Positions 16,334 to 23,761 of a DNA stretch of 64,000 bases are shown here, piece by piece (within the stretch, counting starts at the first letter, position 1; every line of letters starts with the position of its first letter). This stretch comes from Idiomarina sp. GTDB lineage: Bacteria; Pseudomonadota; Gammaproteobacteria; Enterobacterales; Alteromonadaceae. The stretch is taken from contig JAFIFP010000014.1 of NCBI GenBank assembly GCA_020831965.1, forward strand, positions 1 through 64,000. Reading direction: 5' to 3'. The notes under the pieces are model-generated. The model had not been told where the DNA came from. It worked only from the letters and a program-made list of their open reading frames with translations, and made no database searches. The translations under genes and the position numbers were made by a program.

Positions 16334-16387
16334 CCACGATAGTGGCTCTTCGCTGCTCGCTTCGCGAACGACTCAGAGATATCGTGG
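16334..16387. repeat. Inverted repeat CCACGATA...TATCGTGG with internal hairpin
   Basis: The 8-bp arms are at 16334-16341 and 16380-16387. Between them TCGCTTCGCGA forms a second small hairpin. The element follows the MazG-like stop on the minus strand. It lacks a T run, so it may be a Rho-dependent or RNA-stabilising 3' structure, or a mobile palindrome. Confidence 0.55.
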
Positions 16388-16421
16388 TTGGTCATCAGTT
16401 AATTTCTCAGGAGAAGTCAAG

Positions 16422-16748
16422 TTACGTCTCTCGAGTGGGGTATTTCTTCCTATTCTTTTCTAACTTCTCAATAGCAGCTTGGATGATATCTATATCAAGC
16501 TTTTGAGCTAGCATCAAAAGGTAGATGAATACGTCTGCAGCTTCATCCTTATAGCTAGCCAGCAACGCCTCTGAAGGGTTATTAGACTCAGCCTCAGTTG
16601 CCCATTGAGATAGCTCAAGAAGTTCTGCGACTTCGACGGACAAAGCCATGGATAGATTTTTAATGGAGTGGAATTGTTTCCAATTTCGGGCTTTAGAGAA
16701 CGCATCTAACGTCTGCTGAAGTTCCTCTAGTGTTGGCTTAGCATCCAT
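16422..16748 (-). CDS. MazG-like nucleotide pyrophosphohydrolase
   Basis: This 108-residue all-alpha NTP pyrophosphohydrolase belongs to the MazG / RS21-C6 (dCTPase-like) group. The metal-binding ExxE...ExxD signature is present as Glu39/Glu42 (EVAELLE) and Glu69/Asp72 (DEAADVF). NWKQFHSIKNLSMALS upstream is the usual first helix. It hydrolyses NTPs or dNTPs, often modified ones, to monophosphates. The ATG lies 11 bp inside the upstream EVE-HNH gene, so both are made together. In this setting it may purge modified or alarmone nucleotides during phage infection; that is inference. Confidence 0.88.
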   Translation of the reverse strand: MDAKPTLEELQQTLDAFSKARNWKQFHSIKNLSMALSVEVAELLELSQWATEAESNNPSEALLASYKDEAADVFIYLLMLAQKLDIDIIQAAIEKLEKNRKKYPTRET

Positions 16749-17745
16749 AAAAATTAAACATCTCTTTTAAGGTAACTTTAATCCCACGCCCCGCCAGCCC
16801 ATCTTTTCTCGAAAGATAGAACTTTTCAATCAGTGGCTGTTTGTAATCTGGAGAAGCGTGATGAAACTGACGGTGACAATTTGGACACAAAGCTAGAATA
16901 TTTTCTGGTACGTCAAGACTGAAATCAAACCTATCTTGAAACTCAATCGGTATAAAGTGATGAGCCTCCACATAGTTCTTCCCACTTCGATTAGAGATAA
17001 ACGTGTTATGCGTTTGGTCAACTTCACATTTAAACTCTGATTTTTCTATAGCTGCCGATGAGATCCGTACATCACGAGTCCAGCGATTTGCATTAGCAAG
17101 GCTATTTTTGGGTGGAGGTTTAGGGATGGCTCCATTAGGGAGCTTAAGCATGCTAGGTGACTGAATGGTCTCCTGAAAGGCTTCTTCATCACCCGAACCG
17201 AGATCAACAATTGGTCGATCAATTAGGCTAAGTACTTTTTGCTCACTAAGCACTGAAGGATAAGCGCCTTTGTCACGCAAAGCTCGAACTACGTCAGCCA
17301 AAAACTCTGGAGTTGTGTTTTCACTCAGAAGTAAAGCATCTTTGGAATCACCGACAAGACTCCACCGAAATCTATTTCGGAAACGTACCTCGCGACCATC
17401 TTTTCTGGTGTATGGCTCCCAAACAATAGAATCACTCTCAAAGTAGTCAGATGTCACTCGCCCGACGATTAGTTCATCAACCTCAAACTCGAAAGAGGAT
17501 ATAAAATCCAAATTCAAAAGGAGTTTGTTGGAGAAGTTAGGAAATACATCAGTGTATCGAGGATCACTTTTAACGCTATTCAGGTTTCCTACAGACACCC
17601 CGACCAAAAAGATGACAAGGTCTCCAGCTTTAATGTGCTGATGTTTGCCTTTTGTCGCCATACCCCACAGCCCATTATTTCTGGCGATTGTGAGGTTATT
17701 TTGAGTAGTTTCATTGTTTCGAAGAGCGACAACATGGACATTCAT
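16738..17745 (-). CDS. Putative EVE/PUA-like domain - HNH endonuclease fusion (type IV-like restriction)
   Basis: This is a 335-residue protein. Residues 1-140 resemble an EVE/PUA-like modified-base reader (NNGLWGM near 23-29, KAGDLVIFLVG near 39-49, VGRVTSDYF near 94-102, ending FRWSL). The assignment is by pattern only. Residues 235-300 are a clear HNH nuclease: Cys240, EAHHFIPIEF with His262/His263, and CPNCHRQFHH (Cys287, Cys290, His291) for zinc and catalysis. A proline-rich linker (PKPPPK) joins the parts. Fusions of this kind cut DNA carrying modified bases. It is first in an operon with the overlapping MazG-like gene. Confidence 0.82.
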   Translation of the reverse strand: MNVHVVALRNNETTQNNLTIARNNGLWGMATKGKHQHIKAGDLVIFLVGVSVGNLNSVKSDPRYTDVFPNFSNKLLLNLDFISSFEFEVDELIVGRVTSDYFESDSIVWEPYTRKDGREVRFRNRFRWSLVGDSKDALLLSENTTPEFLADVVRALRDKGAYPSVLSEQKVLSLIDRPIVDLGSGDEEAFQETIQSPSMLKLPNGAIPKPPPKNSLANANRWTRDVRISSAAIEKSEFKCEVDQTHNTFISNRSGKNYVEAHHFIPIEFQDRFDFSLDVPENILALCPNCHRQFHHASPDYKQPLIEKFYLSRKDGLAGRGIKVTLKEMFNFYGC

Positions 17746-17811
17746 AAATATTACCTTAATTTCCAGCTCACGAGGAGCTTACATCAGTACATCTTTAACT
17801 TGATGGTTTTA

Positions 17812-17850
17812 TAAAAAATACAAGTAGAGCTGAGAGATAACTCTGCTTGT
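17812..17850 (-). terminator. Rho-independent terminator of the lipoprotein gene
   Basis: On the minus strand a stem of about 10 bp (ACAAGCAGAG / CTCTACTTGT, one mismatch) is followed by ATTTTTTAT, 35 bp past the lipoprotein stop and before the EVE-HNH operon. Confidence 0.75.
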
Positions 17851-17885
17851 CATGTATTGATACCAACCCATTTAAAAACGAAAGA

Positions 17886-18566
17886 CTATTGCTGAGGGTT
17901 ATAGTTAAGAGGGCAGTGGAATACACCAAACGGTAAAACTAGAGTCGCTCCTCTGCTATATATACAAACCTGCCTTCCTGAAACACTACTTCTCTCATGT
18001 CTTACGTAATGTTGCAGAGCATTAAAATTGTTGGAAGGATTATTCTCATACTTGTATTCATAAGGTTCGGACGTCCGGTTTACTGGAGTTGCCCAGTCAT
18101 ACTGAATAGTTGGATTATTCTGATAGGATGCTTCTCTGGCTCTATCTCCGGCTTCATCTAAACTTTGTCCTATTGCATTCAAGGTAGAGGAGAATGTTTG
18201 TACTCGCAGGTTGGTGGCCGCAACATTCTGCCTTCTTTCTGCTACCGCAGAGATCATTGACTCTGCATTCTGGCGGACTGCATGGCAAGAATTGAAGGAT
18301 GTATTCGCATTGCGATACCCAGAGATGATATGAGATTGAAGTCGCTCTTGGTCATATGTCCAAGTGCCTAAAACATATGTTAAAGCATCGGAAGCACGTG
18401 ACCTTGTAGCAGAGTCAATACGACCGACTTGTTCGCACTTATTCAAAGTTCCCCAATACTCACCGAGCTCGCCGTAGTAACCATCAGGCATTACAGAGCT
18501 TGAGGAAGAACAACCAGTTGACAATAATATAATCGATAGAAAGCCTATCCACGAAAGCATGCGCAT
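17886..18566 (-). CDS. Island lipoprotein, unknown function
   Basis: This 226-residue protein has a lipoprotein signal peptide: a hydrophobic core, then LLSTGC (lipobox, Cys19) and a Ser-rich linker. The mature part is mostly helical and polar, with a helical stretch about 30-150 and a Tyr/Asn-rich region about 150-190. Cys residues at the C-terminus (VCIYSRG, FHCPLNY) could form a disulfide. No family is recognised. It is transcribed alone, with its own terminator. An outer-membrane or periplasmic surface role is likely from the signal. Confidence 0.75.
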   Translation of the reverse strand: MRMLSWIGFLSIILLSTGCSSSSSVMPDGYYGELGEYWGTLNKCEQVGRIDSATRSRASDALTYVLGTWTYDQERLQSHIISGYRNANTSFNSCHAVRQNAESMISAVAERRQNVAATNLRVQTFSSTLNAIGQSLDEAGDRAREASYQNNPTIQYDWATPVNRTSEPYEYKYENNPSNNFNALQHYVRHERSSVSGRQVCIYSRGATLVLPFGVFHCPLNYNPQQ

Positions 18567-19025
18567 TAGGTTGTTCTCCTTGAAATGACTTTTTGGAGTT
18601 GAGCCTCAGATGAGCATGGCACCCAACTTTCATCAGGTCAGATACTCGGTGTCGGTTCTATTCATCTACAGACTCATACATTAGCTGACATAAGGTATTT
18701 CTTTTCGTCCACAAATTTAATACTACACCGACCACACAAAAAAGGCATAAAATTGATACATCAACGATGTCATGGTTCTATTCTTGGGGGAGAGGTCAGG
18801 TGAAGCTATCAGCGTTAGCTTCCTCGTCACCTTTGCTCTGCACTACAAATCCTCCCTAACCTAAACGCTATCATTGCAATCCAAGAACCTAAAGGAAGCC
18901 CAAAATCAAGCGACTTAGTTGGATTCCTTTGGACACCACTTTTAACTTTGCCCTAAATCCTAAATGTTAACTTGAGGTGCCCCAAGACTCTACGCGCCCT
19001 ATACTCTATAATCGCCTGCAATCTA
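18567..19025. other. Intergenic, 459 bp, no gene seen
   Basis: AT-rich sequence between the lipoprotein and the Ner-like regulator. A GGTTGTTCTCC segment before the lipoprotein ATG contains its ribosome site on the minus strand. An inverted repeat at 18798-18832 (AGGTGAAGCTA with TAGCTTC...TCACCT) could form an interrupted hairpin. No convincing coding frame is found. Confidence 0.5.
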
Positions 19026-19304
19026 TCAGCTTTGATTTAAAATCCGTCGAAGCTCTTCCTGCTTCTCCTGAAATACCTTTGAACTCTTGTATGCACGTCC
19101 AAGGTACTTGTCATATTGGTTGGGGAAAACCTCTGAAACTGACATCTCCAGTATCTTCGCTACAGCCTCAGCAACAACATACGATCTCCCCTTGCCATGT
19201 ATCACCTTTGAAATGAGGCTCGGTGACTTATCAAGCACGTTGGATAACATGGTGAGGTCAAAGCCCTTACTGTAGATTGCATACTTTATTTGTTCAGGTT
19301 TCAT
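19026..19304 (-). CDS. Ner/Nlp-like DNA-binding regulator
   Basis: This is a 92-residue helix-turn-helix protein. The layout is IKYAIYSKGFDLTMLSNVLD, SPSLISKVIHG, then VAEAVAKILEMSVSEVFPNQY. This matches the Ner/Nlp (SfsB) family of phage-type repressors, whose last motif is IAEALGIPPEEIWPSRY. A basic coiled tail follows. It probably regulates island genes, perhaps the divergent or neighbouring promoters. The target is unknown. Confidence 0.85.
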   Translation of the reverse strand: MKPEQIKYAIYSKGFDLTMLSNVLDKSPSLISKVIHGKGRSYVVAEAVAKILEMSVSEVFPNQYDKYLGRAYKSSKVFQEKQEELRRILNQS

Positions 19305-19613
19305 ATTCGGAAATCGCTACTTAGGGTTTGAGAAAAACATTCAGTAAAGTATCAGGGTAGTGTGTTACTAGATTTTTTTTGCGTTTGGGGTATCCCCCCC
19401 GCTAAGTCAAACGAACCCAAAATCCAGAACAACCCCCCACCTTATTTGGTGAATCCCAAGATGTTGACGGTTGGTTGTGCGTAATAGATTCACAATGCTA
19501 ACGACAGTGTCGAGCTAGGGCTGCGCTGAGAGAACATATTCCTTAAAAAGAACGATATCATTGATCACATCCGATACTACTACTGAAAGCTGTTCTCAGC
19601 TATGTTTACATCG
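19305..19613. other. Intergenic, 309 bp, no gene seen
   Basis: AT-rich spacer with a C-run (ATCCCCCCC near 19393). It lies between the Ner-like gene and the membrane coiled-coil gene, and I see no coding frame, RNA gene or strong terminator. Confidence 0.5.
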
Positions 19614-20453
19614 TCAGATTCGCTTGAATAGCGCTCTGCCTTCCGGTGTGAACTTATAGCGTTTTTCAGCCCATGAACTATTCACTTCGTTGGGTAATAA
19701 TACACCCTCCTTGCTTGTAGTGAGGTAGTTTCCTTTCACTAGTTCATCCATAACAGCGCCGACAGACTCTTTTGCTTTTCGCGTTAAATTAACACTATTC
19801 AGGTCGAAAGCGTCGTTACTTTCGGCGAAAAACTGTAGTGGGATGATTATTTTTAGAACATCCTTTAGAGGCATATCTTTAAGTCTTAGCTTTGCTATAA
19901 AATCAAGTAACTCGATTGGGAATTGAGCAGCTTTATTTTGTAAGCTATTTAACGTTGACTCCAACTTTTTTATGTTGTTCTTTAAGGATTCTATCTCAGA
20001 GTTTTTTTCTTCAATTTCGGAGCCAGTTAAATATCTCTCCTCTAGATCGTCCTTTTCTCTCTCCAACTGCTTAAACTCTTCACGGCTTACGAAGCTGTGT
20101 GGCTCAATTTTTTCTAGCATGTAACTTGAAATGCGCAAATGTACTCGATTGTATAACCACTTACCTGCGGCAATAAATATCGGCACAAATGTGAGCAATA
20201 TAAAGTAAAAAACAATCGGGTAAAAAATCAATTTTGTGGGGGCAAGCATAGACTCGCTCTTCGCAACATTGATTGCTTCGAGAGGAGGTAGGTTAGTACG
20301 CGCAAGGAAGTAAACTAGAACCCAGTTGACTGCCAGCCAAGCTGACACGAAGTAGAATGGCCTCGGGTCTTTGATTTTATTCATTAGAAAGCGCTTCGCA
20401 CTCTCCGAAAAATCTGAAGTCAGCAATGCTACCTCATCTTTTCTCTCTGTCAT
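19614..20453 (-). CDS. Two-helix membrane protein with coiled coil and winged-helix-like tail
   Basis: This 279-residue protein has two transmembrane helices (about 33-51 and 74-97), a heptad-rich coiled coil (about 120-175, including LEREKDDLEERYL and EIESLKNNIKKLESTLNSLQ), and a C-terminal region (about 180-279) ending in a winged-helix-like fold (VMDELVKGNYLTTSKEGVLL, then RYKFTPEGRALFKRI). No family name is assigned. It is divergent from the retron, 193 bp from the msr-msd RNA. Two-helix membrane proteins are effectors in several retron systems, so a functional link is possible but not shown. Confidence 0.7.
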   Translation of the reverse strand: MTERKDEVALLTSDFSESAKRFLMNKIKDPRPFYFVSAWLAVNWVLVYFLARTNLPPLEAINVAKSESMLAPTKLIFYPIVFYFILLTFVPIFIAAGKWLYNRVHLRISSYMLEKIEPHSFVSREEFKQLEREKDDLEERYLTGSEIEEKNSEIESLKNNIKKLESTLNSLQNKAAQFPIELLDFIAKLRLKDMPLKDVLKIIIPLQFFAESNDAFDLNSVNLTRKAKESVGAVMDELVKGNYLTTSKEGVLLPNEVNSSWAEKRYKFTPEGRALFKRI

Positions 20454-20646
20454 TTCTGTAATCCGCTTGGTAAGCCAAGCTTTATCATATCTCGTTAGAC
20501 TTTGAGTGGCTATATGGTCAGGAGTCCGCCCCGTGTCGGCTAGATTTTAGTACTTGATTGCTTCACCAGCTAAGTTAGAACATCTATAGACTCAAGCACT
20601 CCTTAACAACGAACCTTGATGCTGAATAGATTGTGTGGAAGTATGG

Positions 20647-20784
20647 AAGCGCTGGGAGGGCTGGTTTAACTTTCTTATGCTATCTGCATTTGCTACGTGC
20701 GAGGTCAGCTTTGCCCCTCGCGCCATCTTCTTCATAAAGTTAGCCTGTCGCTAATTGCAAGAGACAAAACCCCTCCCAGCGCTT
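20647..20784 (+). ncRNA. Retron msr-msd non-coding RNA
   Basis: Directly upstream of the RT gene, AAGCGCTGGGAGGG (20647-20660, a1) is the perfect reverse complement of CCCTCCCAGCGCTT (20771-20784, a2): 14 bp closing a region of about 138 nt, extendable by G-U pairs. Inside are a GCGAGG/CCTCGC hairpin (20699-20704 with 20716-20721 or so) and TTAGC-CTGTC-GCTAA (20740-20754). This is the classic retron layout: an RNA with terminal a1/a2 repeats, templating msDNA, just 5' of the RT. The branching guanosine and msd limits are not assigned. Confidence 0.85.
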
Positions 20785-20801
20785 TTCTGAGGAAAGAAAC
20801 C

Positions 20802-22523
20802 ATGTTCACTCTAGAAGATCATATAAATCCAACTCGCTTAGAGCACTGCTCAGACTTACACATACTGTCTCGGCTACTTGGCGTTAGGCGAGATTACCTG
20901 CTCAAGCTTCTCTACTCTGAAAATCGGCTCTACTATCACTTCGATATTTCTAAAAAAAATGGAGATAAAAGGACGATTCATGCGCCGATAGAACCACTGA
21001 AAAATTTACAAAGAAAGATCAAGGTTGAATTAGAGAAGTACTATATCCCACGAGGGTCGACACATGGATTTGTGAAAAAGAGGAACATCATTACAAATGC
21101 AACCCCGCACCTAAGAAAAAGACATGTATTTAATATAGATCTCGCTGATTTTTTTGGGACAATAACATTTGGCAGGGTTCAGCGAGTGCTACAGAGTAGT
21201 CCCTTTAATATGCCGTATAATGTTGCAACTGTTGTAGCTCAGATATGCTGTCACGAGGGAGCGCTTCCCCAAGGTGCTCCAACATCTCCGATAGTTTCAA
21301 ACATTATTGCGTTCAAGCTAGATAACCAACTTCTAAAGTTAGCCCAAAAATATAGGTGTACATACACGCGATACGCTGACGATATAAGCTTTTCATTCAG
21401 GCAGCAGCGAAATAAGCTTCCTGAAGCTATCGTATCCTTCAATGGAGATAAGGTTATTCCGGGAGCGAAGCTTACTGATGTAATCTCAAAAAATGGTTTC
21501 AAGATTAACTCAAGCAAAACTAGGCTTCAGTCAAAACAAAATAGACAAGCTGTCACGAATATCACAGTGAACGAAAAGCTGAACGTGAATCGCCGATTTC
21601 TTAGACGAACGTCTTCCATGCTTAATGCTGCATTGAGATACGGATTCCCTAAAGCAGAATCAGTTCATTTTGAGCACTTCCACAGTGATTACATACCCCC
21701 AAGACATAGTAAAAAAATGCATGAGGAGCCCGGCCTCCTGTTTCGGCAAAAACTAAGAGGACGACTTAATTTCATTCGAGAGGTCAGAGGAAAGTCGTGC
21801 CCCGTCTGGAGAAAGCTTATGTACATGTATACAGTTGCTACTGAGGAGCCGAATGAGGACTATAATTTAAGCATAGATGCCATAACAGCTCGATCAACTG
21901 TTGTGATTTGGGACTTGTCCAACAGTTGTGGGGAGACTTTTTCCGGATCTGGATTTATGCTGAAAGGTGCTGGACTGGTCACTAATCAACATGTAGTAAA
22001 AGGCATAATAAGCGGACGAGAAGCTACTGAACTGCAAATCGACTGGCTAGAGAAAAAGTGTTTAAATTTTTTGGATGCAAGAATTGTTATAGCAGATGGT
22101 TGTGCTGATGTGGCGTTAATAACTAGTAGTATAGCTGATAGGCACATGGAGCCTCTCGATATTGAACCATATCCAGACTACTCGGTAGGGAGAGCTGTTA
22201 AGCTTATCGGGTATCCCGATTATCGTGAAGGTGACACGTTTAGTGTGACGGACACCGTAATTGTCAGGGAATACGGTCAAGCAGATTCAAGAAGAATAGA
22301 GGTCAGAGAACAGATTTTCCATGGTATGAGTGGTGGCGTAGTTTTGAATGAGGACGGTCGCGTTATTGGAATCGTCTCTAATGGCATAAAATATGGTACA
22401 ACTAGTCAACTACCATCTTCATTTATACCCATATCCACTCTAACAGCGAAGGTTACAAACTTTCGTAAAGTTAAGATAGAGCAGTTACTGTCGATTTTTG
22501 CTAGTTCAATAAATTCAACATGA
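20802..22523 (+). CDS. Retron reverse transcriptase fused to a trypsin-like protease
   Basis: This is a 573-residue fusion. Residues 1-330 are a retron-type RT: retron-specific NATPH (NAxxH) at 99-103, motif A IDLADFF (Asp113), QGAPTSPIVSN at 157-167, catalytic YADD at 191-194, and a VTG-like VTNITVN at 251-257. Residues 360-560 are a trypsin-like serine protease with His397 (TNQHVV), Asp436 (ADVALI) and Ser510 (HGMSGGVV). The RT should make msDNA from the RNA at 20647-20784 and the protease is the probable toxic effector, in anti-phage defence. The ATG at 20802 has GAGGAAAG just upstream; a GTG at 20697 falls inside the RNA gene and is rejected. RT-trypsin fusions are a recognised minority of retrons; no type number is claimed. 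Confidence 0.93.
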   Translation: MFTLEDHINPTRLEHCSDLHILSRLLGVRRDYLLKLLYSENRLYYHFDISKKNGDKRTIHAPIEPLKNLQRKIKVELEKYYIPRGSTHGFVKKRNIITNATPHLRKRHVFNIDLADFFGTITFGRVQRVLQSSPFNMPYNVATVVAQICCHEGALPQGAPTSPIVSNIIAFKLDNQLLKLAQKYRCTYTRYADDISFSFRQQRNKLPEAIVSFNGDKVIPGAKLTDVISKNGFKINSSKTRLQSKQNRQAVTNITVNEKLNVNRRFLRRTSSMLNAALRYGFPKAESVHFEHFHSDYIPPRHSKKMHEEPGLLFRQKLRGRLNFIREVRGKSCPVWRKLMYMYTVATEEPNEDYNLSIDAITARSTVVIWDLSNSCGETFSGSGFMLKGAGLVTNQHVVKGIISGREATELQIDWLEKKCLNFLDARIVIADGCADVALITSSIADRHMEPLDIEPYPDYSVGRAVKLIGYPDYREGDTFSVTDTVIVREYGQADSRRIEVREQIFHGMSGGVVLNEDGRVIGIVSNGIKYGTTSQLPSSFIPISTLTAKVTNFRKVKIEQLLSIFASSINST

Positions 22524-23050
22524 GGGCTGTGTTGATGGGCAGAATGAGGCCTTATTCTAAATGGGGAAAGCTCGTTTATTCAATCCTATGTTAGTAAGGA
22601 GCTAAGTAGTGTTTCTCATTCTATAGTGATTACTGTTCGTTAATAATAGTACTAGCTTGCAAGGTGAAAGGACAAATAGAGTTGTGCTGCGCGATGCAAA
22701 GCCTTGAAGTCGTGATATGTCTTTGGGCTGATGATTCAGCGAATTTTATGAGGAGGTTAATTAGGTCAAGCGCGTAAGAAAGTGATCATAAACGGAGGAT
22801 TGATATTCCACGTAGGTAGAGGTTACTCAAATATCTACTCAGAGATTCATTTTCTGCTCAAGGATTTGAAGGCTCAACTGAGCGCGCTTGAAGAGTTCAG
22901 CAGATAGAATATTTGTCTAGTAAAGCGGAGGATGGCTAATATATAGCCCTTCGTTGGCGTATTCGTCAAAGCGAGGAAAAGATGGAATAAGTATTTCGCT
23001 TTTTAACTGACGTGTTAGCATTCCTTAAAGCTATATAAAGGATTGAACTG
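22524..23050. other. Gene-free 527 bp right end of the island
   Basis: AT-rich sequence between the retron stop and the attR-proximal motifs. All frames are broken into short pieces. No RNA gene or strong hairpin stands out. It could be a decayed gene or spacer. Confidence 0.5.
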
Positions 23051-23051
23051 A

Positions 23052-23130
23052 TGGGGGTCTATTTGGGGGTTCTTTTGATATTATTTTTAATTACTCCCTT
23101 TATTAACAAGCTCTTGGTGGTTCTTTTTGG
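23052..23130 (+). repeat. Repeated G-tract motifs near attR, possible integrase arm sites
   Basis: TGGGGGTCT (23052-23060), TTTGGGGGTTCTTTTGA (23062-23078) and TTGGTGGTTCTTTTTGG (23114-23130) resemble the motifs beside attL, especially TGGGGGTTCTTTTTG at 12100. Shared motifs at both ends, on the island side of the cores, are expected of integrase arm sites. This is inference from the pattern. Confidence 0.45.
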
Positions 23131-23134
23131 TTGA

Positions 23135-23149
23135 CCCCAGCTCCACCAA
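23135..23149 (+). repeat. attR: right 15-bp direct repeat of the island
   Basis: CCCCAGCTCCACCAA is identical to the ssrA 3' end at 11975-11989. It is immediately followed by a strong hairpin with a T tract, the natural ssrA terminator displaced by the insertion. Confidence 0.92.
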
Positions 23150-23157
23150 TACAAGGG

Positions 23158-23192
23158 AAAAGGGCCCGCACGAAAGTGTGGGCCCTTTTTCT
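23158..23192 (+). terminator. Displaced native ssrA terminator
   Basis: The stem AAAAGGGCCCGCAC / GTGTGGGCCCTTTT has a GAAA loop and a T run, starting 9 bp past attR. In the empty site it would follow ssrA by a few bases. It is the first of three related hairpins in the array that follows. Confidence 0.88.
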
Positions 23193-23562
23193 TTGTATGG
23201 AGTTCGGGGTGGACGCAGAACCATCGTAAGGGGTTCACTAAAACGCCGGGAGCGTTTTAGCATCGAGGCGCAGCCGAGACCCATAGGGCGCAAGCCATGG
23301 ATGGCTTGCGTAAATCCCCCAGCTCAGGCCCGCACGAAAGTGTGGGTCCTTTTTCTTTGTATGGAGTTCGAGGTGGACGCAGAACCTTCGTAAGGGGTTC
23401 ACTAAAACGATTACCTTGTGGAGAGGAGCGTTTTAGCATCGAGGCGTAGCCGAGACCCATAGGGCGCAAGCCATGGATGGCTTGCGTAAATCCCCCAGCT
23501 CAGGCCCGCACGAAAGTGTGGGCCCTTTTCCTTTGTATGGAGTTCGGGGTGGACGCAGAACC
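23163..23562. repeat. Tandem array of terminator plus att-like units
   Basis: Three direct units start at 23163, 23327 and 23503, of about 164, 176 and at least 60 bp. Each starts with GGCCCGCACGAAAGTGTGGG and a T run, then CTTTGTATGGAGTTCG and GGTGGACGCAGAACC. The first two continue with CTAAAACG...CGTTTTAG, the perfect 10-bp hairpin CGCAAGCCAT/ATGGCTTGCG and end in AAATCCCCCAGCTCA (23312-23326, 23488-23502), a near copy of the ssrA 3' end (AAATCCCCCCAGCTCC). Unit 2 differs mainly by a 19-base loop between the CTAAAACG arms. The array probably arose by duplication at the att end; open frames in it are artefacts. Confidence 0.88.
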
Positions 23563-23761
23563 TTTTATTGGATGTTTTCGCGCTTTGGCAAATCGAATGA
23601 AAACACTTTCGCTAAGGAGGTAAAACTGGCATGGGTCACTAAACTTCAGAGAAAAAGGGCTGAAATGTGCTGCACTTAATCTCAAGTCAATAATGTCCTT
23701 TGCTATATGAGCGGGGCCATCTCGTCTAACGCAAATGACGATTATGGAGTGACACTGCGCT

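Larger units (their letters stand above)
11975..23149. mobile_element. Integrative genomic island in ssrA, defence cargo
   Basis: This 11.2 kb element lies between two copies of CCCCAGCTCCACCAA, at the ssrA 3' end and at 23135-23149. It starts with a tyrosine integrase pointing away from ssrA and is visibly AT-richer than its flanks. It has no phage structural genes and no conjugation genes. Maintenance-type genes (integrase, AlpA, small HTH protein, RepA-like ATPase) occupy the left 3.8 kb. The right 7 kb carries putative defence genes (EVE-HNH, MazG-like, retron RT-protease) plus membrane and regulatory proteins. The original ssrA terminator lies just beyond the right repeat. It most resembles P4-like satellites or non-conjugative defence islands. 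Confidence 0.9.

Noticed and set aside
16334-16387. Integron attC site
   Set aside because: No RYYYAAC/GTTRRRY core pair at the ends and no integron integrase nearby.
20697-20801. N-terminal extension of the retron RT from a GTG codon
   Set aside because: It falls inside the msr-msd RNA; the ATG at 20802 has a good ribosome site and the family-typical start.
23050-23133. 27-residue hydrophobic ORF before attR
   Set aside because: It overlaps the G-tract motifs, lacks a ribosome site and owes its hydrophobicity to the T-rich sequence.
23163-23562. CRISPR array
   Set aside because: Units are about 164-176 bp with unequal length and no short-repeat/spacer alternation, and no cas genes are nearby.
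23127-23679. Several 60-90 codon ORFs on both strands
   Set aside because: They lie in the terminator/att tandem array and are created by the repeat itself; the same phrases recur in each unit on both strands.
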